Positions 6,794 through 10,042 of a stretch of 10,042 bases of DNA are shown piece by piece (the stretch's first letter is position 1; each line of letters opens with the position of its first letter). The stretch lies in contig JAKAFG010000059.1 of assembly GCA_021818125.1 (NCBI GenBank), forward strand, positions 1 through 10,042, given 5' to 3'. This stretch comes from Pseudomonadota bacterium (GTDB taxonomy: Bacteria; Pseudomonadota; Gammaproteobacteria; Acidithiobacillales; Acidithiobacillaceae). The notes beneath the pieces were generated by a model. It saw only the letters and a program-made list of their open reading frames with translations. It did not search any database and was not told where the DNA came from. A program made the translations under genes and the position numbers.

Positions 6794-7707
6794 TCGTTGT
6801 TGTTGCGGCCTTCTTCATTTTGCGGACCACCATCCGGGTCGTGCCTCAACAGCGTGCCTGGGTCGTTGAGCGCCTCGGCAAATACCATGCGGTGCTGGAG
6901 CCGGGGCTGAATTTTATCATCCCTTTTCTGGACCGTATCGCTTTCCGTTTTGACATGCGTGAGGTGCCCATGGAGGTGCCCGCACAGGTCTGCATCTCCC
7001 TGGACAATACCACAATGACCGTAGACGGCGTGCTCTATCTGCAGATTACGGATTCGGTAAAGGCGGCCTACGGCTCCAGCAACCCTTTTACATCGGTGAT
7101 ACAACTGGCGCAGACCACCATGCGTTCAGAGATCGGCAAATTGCATCTGGATGCGGCGCTTTCGTCCCGGCAGTTGCTGAATACGGCCGTCGCTGCATCG
7201 GTGGATGAGGCGGCGGTTAACTGGGGCGTCAAGGTACTGCGCTATGAAATCAAGGATATTACTCCGCCCCAGGAGATCATCCGCGCGATGGAGCTGCAGA
7301 TCACCGCCGAGCGGGAAAAGCGGGCACTGATCGCCAAGTCCGAGGGGCAACGGCAGCAGCAGATCAACACCTCCGAGGGACAACGTCAGCAGGACATCAA
7401 CGTGGCGGATGGTCGCAAACAGGCGGAAGTGTTGCGCGCCCAGGGTGAGGCCGCAGCCATCCAGTTGGTTGCCGAAGCCACTGCGGCCGCCATCCGCGTC
7501 ATCGGCGACGCGGCGCGGGCGCCGGGTGGTATTGAGGCCTTGCAGATGCAGCTCGCCAAGGACTACATCGAAAAATGGGGCAACCTCGCCAAGACGAGCA
7601 CCAGTCTGGTGATCCCGGCGGATCTGGGCAATATCGGTGCACTGGTGGGTACGGCGCTGTCCATGGTCAAGCAGCCGGGCGGGCAGAGCGGGACAGCGAA
7701 AGCTTGA
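6769..7707 (+). CDS. qmcA: SPFH/stomatin-like membrane protein (paraslipin, QmcA-like)
   Basis: A 312-residue protein of the SPFH (band 7) family, which forms large membrane-bound ring or cage assemblies and is linked to membrane microdomains and protein quality control. It has one N-terminal hydrophobic anchor (3-18), then VVPQQRAWVVERLGKYHAVL (26-45), the classic SPFH opening. ITPPQEIIRAMELQITAERE (164-183) leads into a coiled coil. Residues 191-245 form five consecutive 11-residue units starting SEGQRQQ, SEGQRQQ, ADGRKQA, AQGEAAA and AEATAAA, a hendecad pattern. The C-terminus is Ala/Gly-rich and hydrophobic (IGALVGTALSMV) and ends in a polar tail. The ATG has AAGGAG a few nt upstream and lies inside the 3' end of the nfeD-like gene. 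The symbol is by resemblance to E. coli QmcA; the precise cellular job in this organism is unknown. Confidence 0.92.
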   Translation: MSSLIVILIVVVAAFFILRTTIRVVPQQRAWVVERLGKYHAVLEPGLNFIIPFLDRIAFRFDMREVPMEVPAQVCISLDNTTMTVDGVLYLQITDSVKAAYGSSNPFTSVIQLAQTTMRSEIGKLHLDAALSSRQLLNTAVAASVDEAAVNWGVKVLRYEIKDITPPQEIIRAMELQITAEREKRALIAKSEGQRQQQINTSEGQRQQDINVADGRKQAEVLRAQGEAAAIQLVAEATAAAIRVIGDAARAPGGIEALQMQLAKDYIEKWGNLAKTSTSLVIPADLGNIGALVGTALSMVKQPGGQSGTAKA

Positions 7708-7720
7708 ACACCGCCTGAGG

Positions 7721-7749
7721 CGCCCGCGAAACCCGGATTCACGGGGGCG
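7721..7749. terminator. GC-rich hairpin between convergent genes, possible bidirectional terminator
   Basis: CGCCCGCG (7721-7728) can pair with CGGGGGCG (7742-7749) with one mismatch around a 13-nt loop. It lies in the 72-bp gap between the convergent ends of the SPFH gene and pgl. Neither strand has a T-run after the stem, so it is not a canonical intrinsic terminator. A smaller CGCC-TGA-GGCG hairpin (7712-7722) overlaps its left arm. Confidence 0.25.
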
Positions 7750-7779
7750 AAGTGAGGGGGGTGTTGCTATGGGCTTGGG

Positions 7780-8490
7780 TCAAATGGTCCCAGGCACTGC
7801 TTCCGGCCAGGCCGCGTTGTCCAGCCAGACATCGGCCGCTGTGCCTACCAGTGCGGCGGGAATGGATTCGCCCCGTAACCAGGCCGTGAGTGCCGGCCGC
7901 TTGCCGCTGCCCGTGGTGAGAAAAAACATCTCCCGTGTGTATTGTAATCGCCAGCCGCTCAGGCTCACCCTTTGGGGCGGCGCCTTGGCGGCATCGTGGA
8001 TGGCGATGGTGGCGGGGCTGCTCTTTTTCAGGCCCCAGTCGTGGCCGGGGAAAAGGCTGGCCGTATGGCCATCCTCCCCCATTCCCAGCAGGACCAGATC
8101 GAAGGCATGCGGTGGGAGGACCGCGGCGTAGTCGCGGGCGGCCGCTTCGGCACCCCGCTCGGCCGGGATGTGATGAATCTGCCGCGCCGGAATGGGTACC
8201 TGGGACAGCCAGACGGTGTCCAGCATCAGGCTGTTGCGCTCCGGGTCCTGGGGCGGCAGGCAGCGTTCATCCCCATGGTAGAGGTGCCAGCACTGCCAAT
8301 CCCGACCCAATTGCGGAAGCATGGCATAAGCCGCGCGGGGGGTGTTGCCGCCGGCGACCACCAGATGGAAGGCGCCGCGCGCGGCAATAGCCTCTTGGGC
8401 CATGCGCGCGATGGCTGCTGCCAATCTCTGGGCGAGGGCTGCGGTATCAGGATGAATATGCCAGGTGTTGCGGTTCCGGGCTGCTTCCAT
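7780..8490 (-). CDS. pgl: 6-phosphogluconolactonase
   Basis: Hydrolyses 6-phospho-D-glucono-1,5-lactone to 6-phosphogluconate, the second step of the oxidative pentose phosphate and Entner-Doudoroff routes, in the cytoplasm. The 236-residue length fits the DevB/Pgl family, which shares its fold with glucosamine-6-phosphate deaminase. Visible motifs are VAGGNTPRAAY (45-55, phosphate loop), GDERCLPPQDPERNS (73-87), and LLGMGEDGHTASLFPG (134-149) with H142 as the likely catalytic base. RVSLSG (174-179) and TGSGKRPAL (193-201) follow. The Pgl-type DGHTASLFPG distinguishes it from NagB. The ATG at 8490 is preceded by AGGAG with a 9-nt spacer. It is a single gene, convergent with the SPFH gene and divergent from cysM; zwf and gnd are not next to it. 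No convincing promoter was found upstream. Confidence 0.93.
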   Translation of the reverse strand: MEAARNRNTWHIHPDTAALAQRLAAAIARMAQEAIAARGAFHLVVAGGNTPRAAYAMLPQLGRDWQCWHLYHGDERCLPPQDPERNSLMLDTVWLSQVPIPARQIHHIPAERGAEAAARDYAAVLPPHAFDLVLLGMGEDGHTASLFPGHDWGLKKSSPATIAIHDAAKAPPQRVSLSGWRLQYTREMFFLTTGSGKRPALTAWLRGESIPAALVGTAADVWLDNAAWPEAVPGTI

Positions 8491-8590
8491 GTTGATGCAC
8501 TCCTGTGTGTTCCGGATGATGATCTGCTGGTGTGGTATCTCCCTCCGGGTCTTTTGCCGGAAAGGATAGCCGCACTTTGCAGCTTGGGTC

Positions 8591-8596
8591 TATGAT
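8591..8596 (+). promoter_or_regulatory. Candidate -10 for cysM
   Basis: TATGAT is a five-of-six match to the -10 consensus, 35 nt before the cysM ATG, in the 141-bp divergent region shared with pgl. There is no good -35 at 16-18 bp. The remainder of this region shows no recognised leader, riboswitch or RNA gene. Confidence 0.3.
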
Positions 8597-8619
8597 GCTG
8601 ACTATTGAATATTGCCCTA

Positions 8620-8626
8620 AAGGAGG
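8620..8626 (+). promoter_or_regulatory. Ribosome binding site that fixes the cysM start
   Basis: AAGGAGG, a near-perfect match to the anti-Shine-Dalgarno, lies 5 nt before the ATG at 8632. The longer in-frame version starting with TTG at 8605 would place this element inside the coding sequence. Confidence 0.85.
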
Positions 8627-8631
8627 CAGAG

Positions 8632-9516
8632 ATGGGTGGTCTGGAGGACTGGGTAGGCAATACCCCCCTGTGTGAGCTTCGGCGCCTGTCGCCGCATGCG
8701 GGTGTGCGGGTTTTCGGGAAGCTGGAAGGTAACAATCCCGCGGGTTCCGTCAAAGATCGCCCCGCCGTGAATATGATTCGCCGGGCGCTGGAGCGTGGCG
8801 CCATCACTTCTGCTACGCGCCTGATCGAACCCACCAGCGGGAATACGGGTATTGCCCTGGCCATGGCGGCATCGATGCGGGGATTATCCATGACGCTGAT
8901 CATGCCGGAAAACATGAGTATCGAAAGGCGGCAGGTGATGCGTGCCTACGGTGCTGAAGTGATTCTCACGCCAGCCGCCCGGAGTATTGAAGGTTCTATT
9001 GATCTCGCGCACCAGATGGTAGCTGCGGGAGAGGGCTTTATGCTCGATCAGTTCTCTAACCCCGATAACCCCGAGGCGCACTATCTCAGTACCGGGCCGG
9101 AGATCTGGCGCGACACCCGCGGAACCGTGACCCATTTCGTCTCATCCATGGGGACGACGGGGACCATCATGGGCACCTCCCGCTATTTGCGGGAAGTGTC
9201 GCCCCGTATCCAGATTGTCGGCGTACAACCGACGGAGGGGGCTAAAATTCCTGGTATTCGCCGTTGGCCGAAAGCCTATTTGCCACGCATTTATCATCCT
9301 GAGTCTGTTGATCAGATTGTCGATGTGAGCCAGGAAGAAGCCGAGGAAATGACCCGCCGTCTGGCGCGGGAAGAAGGGGTGCTGGCCGGCATATCTTCTG
9401 GCGGCGCGGTAGCAGCGGCGATCAGAGTGGCACAAAAGCTGGAGCATGGTGTGGTGGTTGCCATCATCTGTGACCGGGGTGACCGTTACCTCTCTACGGG
9501 TGTTTTTCCGGCTTGA
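8632..9516 (+). CDS. cysM: Cysteine synthase B (O-acetylserine sulfhydrylase B)
   Basis: PLP enzyme that makes L-cysteine from O-acetyl-L-serine and sulfide; the CysM isozyme of enterobacteria can also use thiosulfate. The 294-residue protein aligns by eye with E. coli CysM (303). VGNTPLCEL (8-16) is the usual opening. EGNNPAGSVKDR (32-43) holds K41, the PLP Schiff-base lysine; this wording is the CysM rather than the CysK version. TSGNTGIALAMAA (68-80) binds substrate, and SSMGTTGTIMG is the phosphate-binding loop. IPGIRRWP, GISSGGAV and CDRGDRYLSTGVF near the C-terminus are near-identical to E. coli CysM. The protein ends shortly after STGVF, so it lacks the last ten or so residues found in E. 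coli. The start is set by AAGGAGG 5 nt upstream. An exported protein gene begins 4 nt after the stop, suggesting one transcript. Confidence 0.95.
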   Translation: MGGLEDWVGNTPLCELRRLSPHAGVRVFGKLEGNNPAGSVKDRPAVNMIRRALERGAITSATRLIEPTSGNTGIALAMAASMRGLSMTLIMPENMSIERRQVMRAYGAEVILTPAARSIEGSIDLAHQMVAAGEGFMLDQFSNPDNPEAHYLSTGPEIWRDTRGTVTHFVSSMGTTGTIMGTSRYLREVSPRIQIVGVQPTEGAKIPGIRRWPKAYLPRIYHPESVDQIVDVSQEEAEEMTRRLAREEGVLAGISSGGAVAAAIRVAQKLEHGVVVAIICDRGDRYLSTGVFPA

Positions 9517-9520
9517 GAGC

Positions 9521-10042
9521 ATGATGCACGGGCGCAGCAGGGCTTTGCCGATAGCCGTCCGGTGGTTGTCGACCTTGTGCCTGGGGCTTGCTATCAGCGG
9601 CGTGGCCGGGGCACAAATTCTGGAAATCAGTGCCGCACAGATAAGCGGAGCGGGCTGGACAGCGCAGCACCCGCGGGTGACGCTGACCACATCGGCGCAG
9701 GGCGATCAGTTGAGTCTGGCGGCGGGCGTCGCGCAGGCGGGCAAACGCAAACTCTGGCGGCATGCCCGACTGCAATGCGGGCTCCAGACGGCGCAGGGTT
9801 GGGCGTGTCGTCAAGGTCATCTGGCGGTGGATGGCGGTCCATGGGGCGCGCTGCATGGCGATGGGCAAGTACAGTTGCGGCAGGTGGGCGGTAGTGGGCA
9901 AGCCATGCTGGCATTGCGCGGTGTGCAATTCGGCAGCGCCCGCGTGCAGGTGCAAAGTACCGCCGCCGGACAGTGGCATCTGACGGGTGCGGGCAGCCTG
10001 CCGGTTGCCGGTCTGGTGCGCGCCTTCACCCTGCTGCCTGCC
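9521..10042 (+). CDS. Unidentified exported protein, beta-rich (3' end outside window)
   Basis: An open frame of 174 codons runs from the ATG at 9521 to the window end. I do not recognise the family with confidence. Residues 1-31 form a clear Sec signal peptide: a basic start with R5, R7 and R14, a hydrophobic core (LSTLCLGLAISGVAG, 16-30) and an AGA site predicted to be cut after A31. The Cys at 20 does not sit in a lipobox. The mature part shows many short alternating polar/hydrophobic stretches (VTLTTS, LSLAAGV, ARLQCGL, GQVQLRQV, ARVQVQS) separated by Gly, which suggests a long beta-sheet. C86 and C96 could form a disulfide in the periplasm. This pattern recalls AsmA- or YdbH-like envelope proteins, but that is only a resemblance in style. 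A second ATG at 9524 is equally possible; the Shine-Dalgarno is weak (GAGAG), so translation may depend on coupling to cysM 4 nt upstream. Confidence 0.65.
   Translation, partial: MMHGRSRALPIAVRWLSTLCLGLAISGVAGAQILEISAAQISGAGWTAQHPRVTLTTSAQGDQLSLAAGVAQAGKRKLWRHARLQCGLQTAQGWACRQGHLAVDGGPWGALHGDGQVQLRQVGGSGQAMLALRGVQFGSARVQVQSTAAGQWHLTGAGSLPVAGLVRAFTLLPA

Noticed and set aside
8605..8631. Longer cysM starting at TTG 8605
   Set aside because: It would encode the Shine-Dalgarno as protein, and the E. coli CysM start matches the ATG at 8632.
9578..9580. Lipoprotein attachment at Cys20 of the exported protein
   Set aside because: The residues before the Cys (STL) do not fit a lipobox; an AxA-type cleavage site after residue 31 fits better.

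Overview
The window reads as an ordinary chromosomal segment of a GC-rich, free-living proteobacterium. The gene set, the CysM- and GlgB-type sequences and the overall composition fit a gammaproteobacterium or an Acidithiobacillus-like organism. That assignment is an impression from sequence similarity recalled by eye, not the result of a search. No tRNA, rRNA, CRISPR array, transposase or phage gene was recognised. Gene packing is tight, and most starts are preceded by clear Shine-Dalgarno sequences.

Positions 1-4109 and on to 6317 hold a split glycogen and alpha-glucan locus. Leftward from a 234-bp divergent intergenic region run glgC (ADP-glucose pyrophosphorylase) and two different family GH57 glycoside hydrolases. 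These three are packed as an operon: 5 nt separate glgC from the first GH57 gene, and the TGA of that gene abuts the ATG of the second. The second GH57 gene leaves the window at position 1. Rightward from the same region runs glgB (branching enzyme). GlgC makes the sugar donor, GlgB branches the polymer, and the GH57 enzymes probably hydrolyse or rearrange alpha-glucan chains. Glycogen synthase (glgA) and phosphorylase (glgP) are not in the window. The intergenic region carries a 29-bp imperfect palindrome whose centre holds the best -10 candidate for glgC.

The stop of glgB overlaps the first possible start of an nfeD-type membrane protein gene (6314-6793). That gene in turn overlaps a stomatin/SPFH (QmcA-like, paraslipin) gene (6769-7707). 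NfeD and SPFH proteins are a classic bacterial membrane pair; their tight physical linkage to glgB is the less expected part.

After a 72-bp convergent gap with a GC-rich hairpin lies pgl (6-phosphogluconolactonase, minus strand, 7780-8490), an enzyme of the oxidative pentose phosphate pathway. Divergent from it is cysM (O-acetylserine sulfhydrylase B, 8632-9516). Four nucleotides after cysM starts an unidentified exported protein (9521 to the window end) with a clear signal peptide and a beta-rich mature part.

No obviously new multi-gene system is visible. The observations most worth following are the palindrome over the glgC promoter, the tandem non-identical GH57 pair, unusual residues in the second GH57 and in GlgC, and the unrecognised exported protein coupled to cysM.
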